DNA from: DASRJW01 sp964567755 | GTDB taxonomy: Bacteria > Krumholzibacteriota > Krumholzibacteriia > G020349025 | Reading direction: 5' to 3' | Length of the DNA stretch: 64,000 nucleotides | Assembly (NCBI GenBank): GCA_964567755.1 | Contig: CAZMNW010000042.1 | Span: 1-64,000, forward strand | Shown here: piece by piece, positions 36,373 through 44,842 of the stretch | How the letters are laid out: each line of letters opens with the position of its first letter | How positions within the stretch are numbered: position 1 is the stretch's first letter | Program-made: the position numbers and the translations under genes | Notes under the pieces: model-generated | Database searches by the model: none | The model's input: the letters and a program-made list of their open reading frames with translations, nothing else | What the model was told of the DNA's origin: nothing

Positions 36373-37683
36373 TCAGTCGCGCACGGGCTGCGGCAATGGG
36401 CAGCGCCCCGCGGCGATGTGGGCGTCGAACTCCACCTTGAACTTCTTCATGAAACTCTTGGCCGGCATGACCATGGCGTCGGCCAAGACACAGATCGTCT
36501 TGCCCATCATGTTGTCGCACAAGTTGTGCACCAGCGCGATGTCCTCCGGCGTGGCGCCACCGCGTTCGAGCCGCCAGAGGATGTCGTTGACCCAGCTCGT
36601 CCCCTCCCGGCACGGCGTGCATTGGCCGCAGGACTCTTCGGCATAGAAGCGCGTGATGATCGCCAGCGCCCACACCATGCAGGTTCCTTCCTCGATCACC
36701 ATGACGCCAGCGGAACCGAGCATGGTGCCGAGCTGCCCCAGGGATTCGTAATCCATGTTGACGCCGAGCGCCTCGGTCGCAGTGAGCACGGGCACCGAGG
36801 AACCGCCCGGAATCACCGCCTTGAGCGGGCGGTCGCGGTAGCGCATGCCGCCGGCAAACTCCTCCAGCAGGGTACGGAATGGAATGCCGAGCGGCGTTTC
36901 GTACACTCCTGGGCGTGCCACGTGACCACTGATGCACCACAGCTTGGTGCCGGTGCTCTTGGGCGTGCCGATGCGCGCGTAGGCTTCGCCGCCGTGTTCG
37001 AGGATCCACGGCACGCAGGCGATGGTCTCGACGTTGTTGATGATTGTCGGGCTCTGGAACAGACCGACCACGGCCGGGAATGGCGGCTTGATGCGCGGAT
37101 AGCCCTTCTTGCCTTCGAGCGACTCGAGCAAACCGGTTTCCTCGCCGCAGATGTAGGCGCCGGCGCCGCGGTGAATGGTGACGTCGATTCTCCAACCCGA
37201 GCCGCAGGGGTTCGGTCCCAAGTGTCCTGCGGCGTAGGCCTCGTCGACGGCGGCCTGCAGCACGCGTCGCGCCGCTTCGAACTCGCCGCGAATATAGATG
37301 TACGCATCGTGGGAGCGAATCGCCCAGCATGTGATGAGGATGCCTTCGAGCAGCATGTGCGGATCGCGTTCCATGATGTAGCGATCCTTGAACGTGCCGG
37401 GCTCGCTTTCGTCGGCGTTGACGCACAGGTACACCGGACGCTCGGTGTTCTTGGGGATGAACCCCCATTTGACGCCGGCCGGGAAGCCGGCGCCGCCGCG
37501 CCCGCGCAATCCCGACTTCTTCACCTCTTCGGTCACATCCTCGGGGCGCATGGCGAAGGCACGCCGGCAGGCGCCGTAGCCGCCCGCAGCCGTGTACGTC
37601 GCCAAGCGCTGCGATTCGGCGGTGTCGAAGTGGACGCTCAAGATGCGCTGCACGGCGGGAGATTCCTTGGTATCGGGGGTCAT
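36373..37683 (-). CDS. nuoF: NADH-quinone oxidoreductase subunit F
   Basis: This 436-residue flavoprotein binds NADH, FMN and cluster N3. The NADH/FMN sites are GRGGAGFPAGVKWGF and GAGAYICGEETGLLESLEG, with NADESEPGTFKDR between. The [4Fe-4S] ligands are ESCGQCTPCREG plus a downstream Cys in NLCDNMMG. ATG 37683 overlaps the nuoE stop (ATGA), so the two are coupled. Length is standard. Confidence 0.97.
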   Translation of the reverse strand: MTPDTKESPAVQRILSVHFDTAESQRLATYTAAGGYGACRRAFAMRPEDVTEEVKKSGLRGRGGAGFPAGVKWGFIPKNTERPVYLCVNADESEPGTFKDRYIMERDPHMLLEGILITCWAIRSHDAYIYIRGEFEAARRVLQAAVDEAYAAGHLGPNPCGSGWRIDVTIHRGAGAYICGEETGLLESLEGKKGYPRIKPPFPAVVGLFQSPTIINNVETIACVPWILEHGGEAYARIGTPKSTGTKLWCISGHVARPGVYETPLGIPFRTLLEEFAGGMRYRDRPLKAVIPGGSSVPVLTATEALGVNMDYESLGQLGTMLGSAGVMVIEEGTCMVWALAIITRFYAEESCGQCTPCREGTSWVNDILWRLERGGATPEDIALVHNLCDNMMGKTICVLADAMVMPAKSFMKKFKVEFDAHIAAGRCPLPQPVRD

Positions 37684-38171
37684 GGCAGCGCCGCCAGCAA
37701 GGCATCGAGGGAGGCGGGCGTGAGATCGAAGGCGAAATCGTCGTTGATCTGGCAAACCGGCGCATGCTCGCACGCGCCCAGACATTCGACGCGCTGCACC
37801 ATGAAGCGCCCATCGGCGCTCACCTCGCCATGCGCCAGGCCGAGGCTGTCGTGCACGTGCTGCAGCAGTTTTTCCGCCCCACGCAACGCGCAAGACAGGG
37901 TTTGGCATACCTGGATGTTGTACTTCCCGGGGGGGCGCTCGTGGAACATGTGATAGAAGCTGACCACGCCGTAGACGCGCACCGGCGAAACGCCGAGGAG
38001 CTGCGCCACGGTTTGCATGGCCGCCGGCGAGATCCAGCCGTGCTCGCGCTGCACCATCCATAAGGCGGGCAGCATCAGCGCCTCGCGCGTCGGGTAACGC
38101 CGCGCCAGCTCCTCGAGCCGCGTCCGCGCCGGCGCCGACAGCAGCTCGGGTTTCGTGCTCGCCTCGGGCAT
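37680..38171 (-). CDS. nuoE: NADH-quinone oxidoreductase subunit E
   Basis: This 163-residue thioredoxin-fold subunit carries the [2Fe-2S] cluster N1a. The four Cys ligands lie in CQTLSC (about residues 89-94) and ECLGAC (about residues 129-134), with the YGVVSFYHMF segment before them. It works with NuoF and NuoG in NADH oxidation. It lies 16 nt after nuoCD and overlaps nuoF by 4 nt. Confidence 0.96.
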   Translation of the reverse strand: MPEASTKPELLSAPARTRLEELARRYPTREALMLPALWMVQREHGWISPAAMQTVAQLLGVSPVRVYGVVSFYHMFHERPPGKYNIQVCQTLSCALRGAEKLLQHVHDSLGLAHGEVSADGRFMVQRVECLGACEHAPVCQINDDFAFDLTPASLDALLAALP

Positions 38172-38187
38172 CGAAGTCTCGCGCCTC

Positions 38188-39924
38188 CTAGCGGTCCAGC
38201 TCGCCGGCCACCACGTTCAGACTGCCGAGCACTGCCGCCATGTCCGCCACCATGCTGCCCTCGATGATCTCCGGGTAGGCCTGATACAAGTAGAAACACG
38301 GCGGCCGCACGCGCACGCGATACGGATGGCCGCTGCCGTCGCTGATCACATAGAAGCCGAGCTCGCCGTTCGGAACCTCGAAGGAATCGTAGGTCTCGCC
38401 GGGCGGCACCGGTGTTCCGAACATGACCAGCATGAAGTGGTTCATCAGCGGCTCGATGTCGCGGTAGACCTCTTGCTTCGGCGGCAAGACGAAGCGGTTG
38501 CGGTCGGTGTCCACCGGGCCGCCCGGGAGCTTATCCAGCGCCTGTTCGATGATGCGCACGCTCTGGAAGATCTCCTCGAAGCGCACCAGGATGCGATCGT
38601 AGGCGTCGCCGTTCTCGCCCACCGGCACGTCGAAATCGAACTCGTCGTAGAAGTAGTAGCCATCGCGCTTGCGCGCGTCGAGCGGAATGCCGCAGGCGCG
38701 CAGGCACGGGCCTGTCCAGCCGTAGCTCAAGGCTTCCTCCGCCGCGAACGCCGACACGCCGACGGTGCGCTCTTGGAAGATGCGATTGTTCTTCACCAAG
38801 GTGAGCACATCGTGCACGTAGGGCAGGCTCTCCTTCAGCACCGCGCGCACGTCGTCCGCGAACCCCGGGTAGAGGTCGCGCGCCAGGCCGCCGACGCGAG
38901 TGTAGCTGTTGGTGAGGCGGGCGCCGGTGAGCTTCTCCAGCACCTTGTAGATGTTCTCCCGCACCGAGAACAGGTACCAGAAATTCGTCAGCGCGCCGAC
39001 ATCGACGATGTTGGCGGCGTTGCACACGCAATGGTCCATGATGCGCGACAGCTCGCTCAAGATGACACGGATGAACTTGCAGCGATCGGGCACCTCGACA
39101 CCGGCCAGCTTCTCCACCGCCTTGACGTAAGCAACGTTGTTGCACAACGCCGACACGTAGTTGAGACGATCGGCGTACGGGATGACGTTGTTCCACACGC
39201 CCTTCTCGGCGCTCTTCTCGAAGCCACGATGCAGATAGCCGATCTCCGGAATGGCGTGCTTGATGATCTCGCCTTCCAGCTCCACCAGGACTCGCAAGGT
39301 GCCGTGCGACACCGGGTGGCTCGGGCCGATGTTGACCAGCATGCGCTCGCTCGTCTGCGCCTCCGCCGGTTCCGCCTGGCCGTCGTTGCCTGCACGCCGC
39401 TGCTCGGCGGCGCGCCGCAGCAGCAGCTCGTCTTCCAGGGTCTCGGTGGTGGCGCACCACTGACCGCGGCGGCGGTCGTAGTCTTTGCGCAGCGGGTGGC
39501 CGACGAACTCGTGATGACAAAGAATGCGCTTGAGGTTGGGATGGCCATCGAAGCAGAGGCCGAACATGTCGAAGGCTTCTCGCTCCGCCCAGTTGGCCGC
39601 CTTCCACAGGTCGTGGACGCTGTCCAAGTGCGGATCGGCCGCGGGCACCGGCACCTTGAGACGCAGCCGCCAGCCGTTCCACAGCGAGTACAGCTCGTAA
39701 ATGACCTCGAAACGCTCGAAGCGCTGCGGCAGATGCAAGCGATCGGCCGCGCTCAAATCCATCAGCATGTCGAAACGGAGCTCGGGATCGTCACGCAATG
39801 CCTGCAGCACCCGGCGGTTGCCGCGTCGATGCACCGCGTACACCAGATCCCCGTGGGAGGAGCAATCGGCGAGGAAATCCGCGCCGATGTGGCCGCGCAC
39901 GCGGTCCGGGTTCGGGTTCGCCAT
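38188..39924 (-). CDS. nuoCD: NADH-quinone oxidoreductase fused subunit C/D
   Basis: This 578-residue fusion has an N-terminal ~170-residue NuoC part (YELYSLWNGWRLRLKVPV, WAEREAFDMFGLCFDGHPNL, GHPLRKDYD). A ~30-residue Gln/Ala/Glu-rich linker leads to NuoD (NIGPSHPVSHGTLRVLVELE, EIGYLHRGFEKSAE, YADRLNYVS, TNSYTRVGGLARDL), which forms the floor of the quinone site with its conserved His and Tyr. Fusions of this kind occur in gammaproteobacteria and several other phyla. GGAG lies 3 nt before ATG 39924. It follows nuoB by 14 nt. Confidence 0.97.
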   Translation of the reverse strand: MANPNPDRVRGHIGADFLADCSSHGDLVYAVHRRGNRRVLQALRDDPELRFDMLMDLSAADRLHLPQRFERFEVIYELYSLWNGWRLRLKVPVPAADPHLDSVHDLWKAANWAEREAFDMFGLCFDGHPNLKRILCHHEFVGHPLRKDYDRRRGQWCATTETLEDELLLRRAAEQRRAGNDGQAEPAEAQTSERMLVNIGPSHPVSHGTLRVLVELEGEIIKHAIPEIGYLHRGFEKSAEKGVWNNVIPYADRLNYVSALCNNVAYVKAVEKLAGVEVPDRCKFIRVILSELSRIMDHCVCNAANIVDVGALTNFWYLFSVRENIYKVLEKLTGARLTNSYTRVGGLARDLYPGFADDVRAVLKESLPYVHDVLTLVKNNRIFQERTVGVSAFAAEEALSYGWTGPCLRACGIPLDARKRDGYYFYDEFDFDVPVGENGDAYDRILVRFEEIFQSVRIIEQALDKLPGGPVDTDRNRFVLPPKQEVYRDIEPLMNHFMLVMFGTPVPPGETYDSFEVPNGELGFYVISDGSGHPYRVRVRPPCFYLYQAYPEIIEGSMVADMAAVLGSLNVVAGELDR

Positions 39925-39938
39925 CGGCTCCAGGTCCT

Positions 39939-40424
39939 TCAGGGTTTTTCGAGCAGCCGCTGCTCGTCAATTTTCTTCTGCAGCTTGAGCAGACCGTCGA
40001 GCAGGAGCTCTGGACTCGGAGGACAGCCCGGAACGTACACATCCACCGGGATGATCTGATCGATTCCCTGCAACGTGCAGTAGTCGTCGTAGAAACCGCC
40101 CGAACTGGCGCACACTCCCATCGAGATCACCCAACGGGGCTCGGCCATTTGAGCGTAGATCGTGCGCAGGATCGGCGCCATCTTGTAGACCACGGTGCCG
40201 GCCACGATCATGAGGTCCGCCTGTCGCGGCGAGAATCGCACCACCTCGGCGCCGAATCGCGAGATATCGAACTGCGAGCTCACCGCACCCATGAACTCGA
40301 TGGCGCAGCAGGCGGTACCGAAGGGCAGCGGAAACAACGAGTTCTTGCGCGCCCAGTCCAGCGCCGGGCCGAGACGCGTGGTGATGAAGGGTTCATGCGA
40401 AATCGGGCTGCGTCTCATTCCCAT
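39939..40424 (-). CDS. nuoB: NADH-quinone oxidoreductase subunit B
   Basis: This 161-residue subunit carries the terminal [4Fe-4S] cluster N2 that reduces quinone. Ligands lie in GTACCAIEFMG (the tandem Cys), GVCASSGGFYDDY and VPGCPPSPE. Two ATGs are possible, at 40424 (MGMRRS) and 40418; both overlap the end of nuoA. The longer upstream frame is a nuoA shadow. Confidence 0.96.
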   Translation of the reverse strand: MGMRRSPISHEPFITTRLGPALDWARKNSLFPLPFGTACCAIEFMGAVSSQFDISRFGAEVVRFSPRQADLMIVAGTVVYKMAPILRTIYAQMAEPRWVISMGVCASSGGFYDDYCTLQGIDQIIPVDVYVPGCPPSPELLLDGLLKLQKKIDEQRLLEKP

Positions 40425-40783
40425 TCCAGCGCCCTCTTCCGCCAGACATAGAGGAGCCCCACTTCGAGGACGCCGAGGAAAAGGAGCATCTGCGCCAACC
40501 CCATCCAACCGAGGTCGCGGGCGAGAACCGACCACGGGAACAGGAACACGACCTCGACATCGAAGAGCAGGAAGAGCACGGCAACGACGTAGAATTTGAT
40601 CGGCATGCGCGGGTGCGCCGTGCCGAGAGGCGGCGCGCCGCACTCGTAGGGTGCGGCCTTGGCGGCGTCGGGCCGGTGGGGCGCGAGCAGCCGCTGCACT
40701 CCGAGCATGGCCAACGGCAGCAGAATCGCCACGGGGATCAAGATGGCGAGGGGCGCGAAACCCAAGCGGACCTCGCAATCCAT
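40415..40783 (-). CDS. nuoA: NADH-quinone oxidoreductase subunit A
   Basis: This 122-residue three-helix membrane subunit contributes the quinone-site loop: APYECGAPPLGTAHPRMPIKF, of which the Cys-Gly-x-x-P part is conserved, then FLLFDVEVVFLFPW with the TM2 acidic residues. It is the first gene of the operon. A promoter lies at 40840-40867 and an inverted repeat in the leader at 40805-40828, just upstream of ATG 40783. Confidence 0.96.
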   Translation of the reverse strand: MDCEVRLGFAPLAILIPVAILLPLAMLGVQRLLAPHRPDAAKAAPYECGAPPLGTAHPRMPIKFYVVAVLFLLFDVEVVFLFPWSVLARDLGWMGLAQMLLFLGVLEVGLLYVWRKRALEWE

Positions 40784-40804
40784 TCATTCACTTTGGGTTG
40801 CGTA

Positions 40805-40828
40805 AGTTTGAGAAACTTTTCTCAAACT
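40805..40828 (-). promoter_or_regulatory. Perfect 10-bp inverted repeat in the nuo leader
   Basis: AGTTTGAGAA (40805-40814) and TTCTCAAACT (40819-40828) form a perfect dyad with the spacer ACTT. It lies a few bases downstream of the predicted transcription start and about 22 nt before the nuoA ATG. The symmetry and position fit a repressor operator; the sequence does not match the FNR or Rex consensus. It could also form an RNA hairpin that affects nuoA translation. Confidence 0.6.
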
Positions 40829-40839
40829 GGCTCGCGCTA

Positions 40840-40867
40840 ATAGTACTCGGTCACCCCGGGAAGTCAA
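40840..40867 (-). promoter_or_regulatory. nuo operon promoter (sigma70-like)
   Basis: On the minus strand TTGACT (40867-40862) and TACTAT (40845-40840) are separated by 16 bp, close to the TTGACA/TATAAT consensus. Transcription would begin near 40833 and read the whole nuoA-N operon. This is the best promoter match I found in the window. Confidence 0.65.
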
Positions 40868-40900
40868 GAATCGCCGGGTGGTCGCGCCGAGGCCGAAGCC

Positions 40901-41461
40901 TCAGACTTCCATGACCTCGGCTTCCTTCACCTTCAGCATCTCGTCCAGCTTCTTGACGTAACCGTCCGTCAGTTCCTGGACCTTCTTGGCGAGTCGCTTG
41001 TGGTCGTCTTCGGTGAGCTCATGCGCCTTTTCCATCCGCGCCAAGCGCTCGTTGGTGTGATGGCGGACATTGCGGATGGCGACGCGACCGTGTTCGACCA
41101 TCGTGCGCACGACTTTCACGAGCTCCTTGCGGCGCTCTTCCGTCAGCTGCGGCACTGGGACACGAATGACATTGCCGTCGTTGGCGGGATTGAGACCCAG
41201 ATCGGCGGCGCGGATGGCTTTTTCGATGTCGCCGATCGAGCTGCGGTCGTACGGCTGCACGGTCAGCAGCCGCGCTTCCGGGGCCGACACGCCGGCCACC
41301 TGCTTGAGCGGCACGTGCGAACCGTAATACTCGACCCGGACACCATCCAGGAGCGCCGGCGTCGCCTTGCCGGTGCGCACCGTTGTCATCTCGCGCTTGG
41401 CGGCATCGATGGATTTTTTCATGTGATCTTCGGCCTCTCGCATCATCGCCTCTGCCGGCAT
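40901..41461 (-). CDS. frr: Ribosome recycling factor
   Basis: With EF-G it splits the post-termination ribosome. The 186 residues show the three-helix bundle pattern and conserved segments VRTGKATPALLDGV, VPLKQVAGVSAPEARLL, VRHHTNERL and the C-terminal LTDGYVKKLDEMLKVKEAEVM. ATG 41461 is chosen because AGGGG lies 8 nt upstream and gives the standard length; GTG 41470, which overlaps the pyrH stop, is the alternative. It is the last gene of the rpsB-tsf-pyrH-frr group. Confidence 0.97.
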   Translation of the reverse strand: MPAEAMMREAEDHMKKSIDAAKREMTTVRTGKATPALLDGVRVEYYGSHVPLKQVAGVSAPEARLLTVQPYDRSSIGDIEKAIRAADLGLNPANDGNVIRVPVPQLTEERRKELVKVVRTMVEHGRVAIRNVRHHTNERLARMEKAHELTEDDHKRLAKKVQELTDGYVKKLDEMLKVKEAEVMEV

Positions 41462-41466
41462 CGCGA

Positions 41467-42183
41467 TCACCCCTTTCCGACCAACGTTCCGACTTCCTCG
41501 CCGCTCACAATACGCCGCAGGGCGCCAGCGGCATTGATATCGAAGACGATGATGGGCAAATCGTTGTCCCGAGACAAGGAGAACGCCGTCGCGTCCATGA
41601 CGCGCAGATCGCGCCGGAGAGCTTCGTCGTAGGTCAAGCGCTCGTAGCGCACCGCCGCAGGATTCTGCAGCGGATCGGAATCGTAGATGCCGTCCACCTT
41701 CGTGCCCTTGAGCAGGACCTCGGCGCCGATTTCCATGGCGCGCAGCACGCCGGCGGTGTCGGTGGTGAAGAACGGATTGCCGGTGCCGCCGGCCATGATG
41801 ACGATGTTGCCGCTCTCGAGCTGCTCGATGGCGGTGCGGCCGGCGAAAGGCTCGGCGATCTGCGTCATGCGAATGGCGGTCATCACGCGCGCGGGAACGG
41901 CGCGGCGCACGAGCGCAGCCTGCACCGCCAGCGAGTTGATGACTGTCGCCAGCATCCCCATGTGGTCACCGGTGACGCGATCGATGCCGCGGGTGCTGCC
42001 GGTTTGGCCGCGGAAGATGTTGCCGCCGCCGAGCACGAGGCCGATCTGCACGCCCTGTGCGTGCAATTCGGCCACCTCTTGCGCCAAGGCGTCGATGCGG
42101 TCACCGTCGAGGCCGACGCCGCGCGCGCCGGCCAGGACCTCGCCGCTCGTTTTGAGCAAGATACGCCGGTATTTGAGTTTCAT
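41467..42183 (-). CDS. pyrH: UMP kinase
   Basis: This hexameric bacterial UMP kinase phosphorylates UMP to UDP and is GTP-activated and UTP-inhibited in the family. The 238 residues show ILLKTSGEVLAG (phosphate-binding Lys and Gly), GGGNIFRG, DHMGMLATVINSLA, AGGTGNPFFTTDTA and KVDGIYDSDP. It lies between tsf and frr, a conserved neighbourhood for coupling nucleotide supply to translation. Confidence 0.97.
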   Translation of the reverse strand: MKLKYRRILLKTSGEVLAGARGVGLDGDRIDALAQEVAELHAQGVQIGLVLGGGNIFRGQTGSTRGIDRVTGDHMGMLATVINSLAVQAALVRRAVPARVMTAIRMTQIAEPFAGRTAIEQLESGNIVIMAGGTGNPFFTTDTAGVLRAMEIGAEVLLKGTKVDGIYDSDPLQNPAAVRYERLTYDEALRRDLRVMDATAFSLSRDNDLPIIVFDINAAGALRRIVSGEEVGTLVGKG

Positions 42184-42226
42184 GGCCGATCGAGCGAACG
42201 CGACGCGCGCGCGCCGGAGTCGCCGC

Positions 42227-42829
42227 TCATACGCCTTCGCCGAGCTGGAAGCGCGCGAACCGGCGTATGTGGATGTTCTCGCCGAGTTTGGAGATCGTCG
42301 CCTTGACCCGATCCTCGACGCTCGTGTCCGGATCCTTGACGAAGGGCTGCTCGAACAACACGCGCTCCTTGTACAGTTTCTCCACTCGCCCCTGCACCAT
42401 CTTGTCGATAATCTGGGGCGGCTTGCCGCTTTCTCGGGCCTGAGCGCGATAAATGTCTATCTCGCGCTGCAAGATTCCGGGATCGAATTCCTCGCGCCGC
42501 ACCGCCGCCGGGTTGGCCGCGGCCACTTGCAACGCCAAGTCCTTGCACAGCTCGACGAAATCCGGCGTCCGCGCGACGAAATCCGACTCGCAATTGACTT
42601 CCAACAGCACGCCGACCTTGGCCCCCGGATGGATGTAGGCGTAGATCAGGCCCTCCTGCGTCGCGCGTCCGGCCTTCTTCGCCGCCCCGGCCAGACCCTT
42701 GGTGCGCAGGTAATCGACGGCCTTCTCGACGTCGCCACTGGTTTCGGCCAGCGCCTTCTTGCAATCCATCATGCCGGCGCCGGTCTTGTCGCGGAGTTCG
42801 CGGACGGTCGCCGCCGAAATCTCGGGCAT
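42227..42829 (-). CDS. tsf: Elongation factor Ts (short form)
   Basis: It catalyses GDP release from EF-Tu. At 200 residues it is the short form with one core subdomain, as in Thermus, versus ~283 in E. coli. Conserved segments are VRELRDKTGAGMMDCKKAL, VNCESDFVAR and the C-terminal coiled helix with KDPDTSVEDRV. AGGAGG is followed by two ATGs (42832, 42829); the second has the better spacing. It follows rpsB. Confidence 0.96.
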   Translation of the reverse strand: MPEISAATVRELRDKTGAGMMDCKKALAETSGDVEKAVDYLRTKGLAGAAKKAGRATQEGLIYAYIHPGAKVGVLLEVNCESDFVARTPDFVELCKDLALQVAAANPAAVRREEFDPGILQREIDIYRAQARESGKPPQIIDKMVQGRVEKLYKERVLFEQPFVKDPDTSVEDRVKATISKLGENIHIRRFARFQLGEGV

Positions 42830-42887
42830 CATGTCCTCCTGGCATGGAATCGCGCCGCGTTGCGGTACGGCGCGCGATCGCGTCGTT

Positions 42888-43709
42888 TCAAGAACGCTCG
42901 GCGACCGGCCCCGTGTGCGCCGTACGCACACCCGACTCGTCGTGCTCGCCCTCTTTCCACGATTTGGCCGCCGGCACTGATTTCGTCTCGTCGCCGAGCC
43001 GCGCCGCTTCGCGGCCTTCCAGCGTGCGCTCGCGGCCTTCGCTCACCGCCGCAGCCATGTAGTCGGTGAACAGCGCAATGGCACGGATGGCATCGTCATT
43101 GCCGGGGATTGGATAGTCGATGCGATCCGGATCACTGTTGGTGTCGACGACGCCGACGATGGGAATCCCAAGACGGTTGGCTTCCTTGACCGCGATCTCT
43201 TCCTTGATGGTGTCGACGACGAAGAGGATGCCCGGCAACCGGTCGAGACGCGCGATGCCACGCAGCACCTTCTCGAGGCGCGCCTTTTCCTTTTGCATGC
43301 GGCTGCGTTCCTTCTTGCTCAGCTGCTCCATTCCGCCCTCCGAGGACAGCTTTTCCAGCTCGAGGTAGCGGGCGATGCCGCGGCGCACGGTCTGGAAGTT
43401 GGTGAGCATGCCACCGAGCCAGCGATCGCTGATGAAGTGCTGGCCGCAACGCAACGCGGCTTCTTCCACCACGCTCTTGGCCTGCTTCTTGGTGCCGACG
43501 AACAGCACCGGGTCGCCACGCTCCGAGACCGCTTTGACCGCCGCGTAGGCGCGCTGCGCGCAGGCCACGGTCTTCTGCAGATCGATGATGTGGATGCCGT
43601 TGCGCTCGATGAAGATGAACTGGCGCATCTTCGGGTTCCATCGACGCGTCTGATGGCCGAAATGGGCGCCGGACTCGAGCAGATCCTTGATCGAAGGGGC
43701 CGCAGCCAT
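42888..43709 (-). CDS. rpsB: 30S ribosomal protein S2
   Basis: This 273-residue small-subunit protein has the S2 signatures LLESGAHFGHQTRRWNPKM, FVGTKKQAK, RWLGGMLTNF and VDTNSDPDRIDYPIPGNDDA. The coiled-coil insertion and an acidic C-terminal tail (DETKSVPAAKSWKEGEHDE) extend the core. AAAGGAA precedes ATG 43709. A 142-bp gap to rpsI upstream may hold an S2-type leader, but I see no clear hexamers. Confidence 0.97.
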   Translation of the reverse strand: MAAAPSIKDLLESGAHFGHQTRRWNPKMRQFIFIERNGIHIIDLQKTVACAQRAYAAVKAVSERGDPVLFVGTKKQAKSVVEEAALRCGQHFISDRWLGGMLTNFQTVRRGIARYLELEKLSSEGGMEQLSKKERSRMQKEKARLEKVLRGIARLDRLPGILFVVDTIKEEIAVKEANRLGIPIVGVVDTNSDPDRIDYPIPGNDDAIRAIALFTDYMAAAVSEGRERTLEGREAARLGDETKSVPAAKSWKEGEHDESGVRTAHTGPVAERS

Positions 43710-43851
43710 ACGGTTCCTTTCGGGTTGATCCTCCGGCGACCTGGACCCCGACCGCACGAGGCGGCACCGCGGGGGAGCCAGGGGCGGCTCGCCGTGTGAA
43801 TTCCGCTGGCCGCGACGGAGGGCCAAGGCCCCCGGCGCGGTCGAGCGGTGA

Positions 43852-44241
43852 CTAACGCTTGGAAAACTGGAAGGCGCGCCGGGCGCCGCGCAGCCCGTAC
43901 TTCTTGCGCTCCTTCATGCGTGGATCGCGGGTCAGCAGGCCAATCTTGCGTAACGGCTTGCGGAGCTCCGGATCGTGCTTCAGCAACGCGCGCGCGACGC
44001 CGAGGCGCAGCGCTCCCGCTTGACCGGACGCGCCGCCACCGTGCACCCGTGCCACGACGTCGAATGTCGTCGCGGCCTGTGCAACCTCGAAAGGCTGCAT
44101 GACCATGCGCACGAGCGACTCGCGGTGCAGGTAATCACGCAGCGAACGGCCGTTCACCAGCAGGGCGCCGCTCCCGGGAAGCAAGCGCACACGTGCGACG
44201 GCTTCCTTGCGTCGTCCCGTTGCAAACAGTGCCTTCACCAT
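43852..44241 (-). CDS. rpsI: 30S ribosomal protein S9
   Basis: This 129-residue protein contains ATGRRKEAVARVRL and the family C-terminus KYGLRGARRAFQFSKR, whose final Lys-Arg reaches the P-site tRNA. GGGAG lies 5 nt upstream of ATG 44241. It follows rplM, the usual S9/L13 pair. Confidence 0.97.
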   Translation of the reverse strand: MVKALFATGRRKEAVARVRLLPGSGALLVNGRSLRDYLHRESLVRMVMQPFEVAQAATTFDVVARVHGGGASGQAGALRLGVARALLKHDPELRKPLRKIGLLTRDPRMKERKKYGLRGARRAFQFSKR

Positions 44242-44305
44242 TCGAACTCCCACCCTCGATCGAGACCTCGAACCTCGCGCGTGCAAGCGCACGCGACCTC
44301 TCTTG

Positions 44306-44734
44306 TTACGACGGTTGCGTTTGTGGCAGCTGCGCTTGCTGGCGATGCTCGGCCCCGGCGTAAATGCGCAAACGGCGCAATTGCGCCCGCCCCAGCACCG
44401 TGGGCGGCAGCATCCCCTTCACCGCGCGCATGACGACATCCTCGGGCTTGGACTCCATGAGCTCGCGCATGCTACGCACATGCAAGCCTCCGGGATAGCC
44501 CGAGTGCTTGTAGTACTTCTTCTGTTGCAGCTTGTTGCCGGTAATTCGAATCTTGGCGGCATTGGTGATCACGACATGGTCGCCGACATCCAGGTGCGTC
44601 GTGTAGTACGGCTTGCCCTTTCCACGCAGCAACCCGACGACAACGGTCGCGAGGCGGCCCAGGGGTGTGCCCTCCGCATCGATGAGCACCCACTTGCGCT
44701 CGATTTCTTTCGCCCGGACCACATGGGTCTTCAT
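44306..44734 (-). CDS. rplM: 50S ribosomal protein L13
   Basis: This 142-residue protein contains WVLIDAEGTPLGRLAT, YTTHLDVGDHVVITNAAKI, YYKHSGYPGGL and VKGMLPPTVLGRAQLRRLRIY, the normal L13 order. GGAGG lies 6 nt before ATG 44734. A promoter at 44769-44797 precedes it, so rplM-rpsI and perhaps the following genes form one operon. Confidence 0.97.
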   Translation of the reverse strand: MKTHVVRAKEIERKWVLIDAEGTPLGRLATVVVGLLRGKGKPYYTTHLDVGDHVVITNAAKIRITGNKLQQKKYYKHSGYPGGLHVRSMRELMESKPEDVVMRAVKGMLPPTVLGRAQLRRLRIYAGAEHRQQAQLPQTQPS

Positions 44735-44768
44735 GCACGTCCTCCGAATTGGACAACAGCAGTCGGAT

Positions 44769-44797
44769 AGGCTACCAGGCGAGCTAGAGGCAGTCAA
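44769..44797 (-). promoter_or_regulatory. Putative rplM-rpsI promoter
   Basis: On the minus strand TTGACT (44797-44792) and TAGCCT (44774-44769) are separated by 17 bp. Transcription would start near 44762, about 28 nt upstream of the rplM ATG. The -35 is good; the -10 keeps only the first TA and last T. Confidence 0.45.
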
Positions 44798-44842
44798 GTC
44801 GGCTGGGCGCGGCCTCGAGTCCATCCTCGGCGGCCCCACGGC

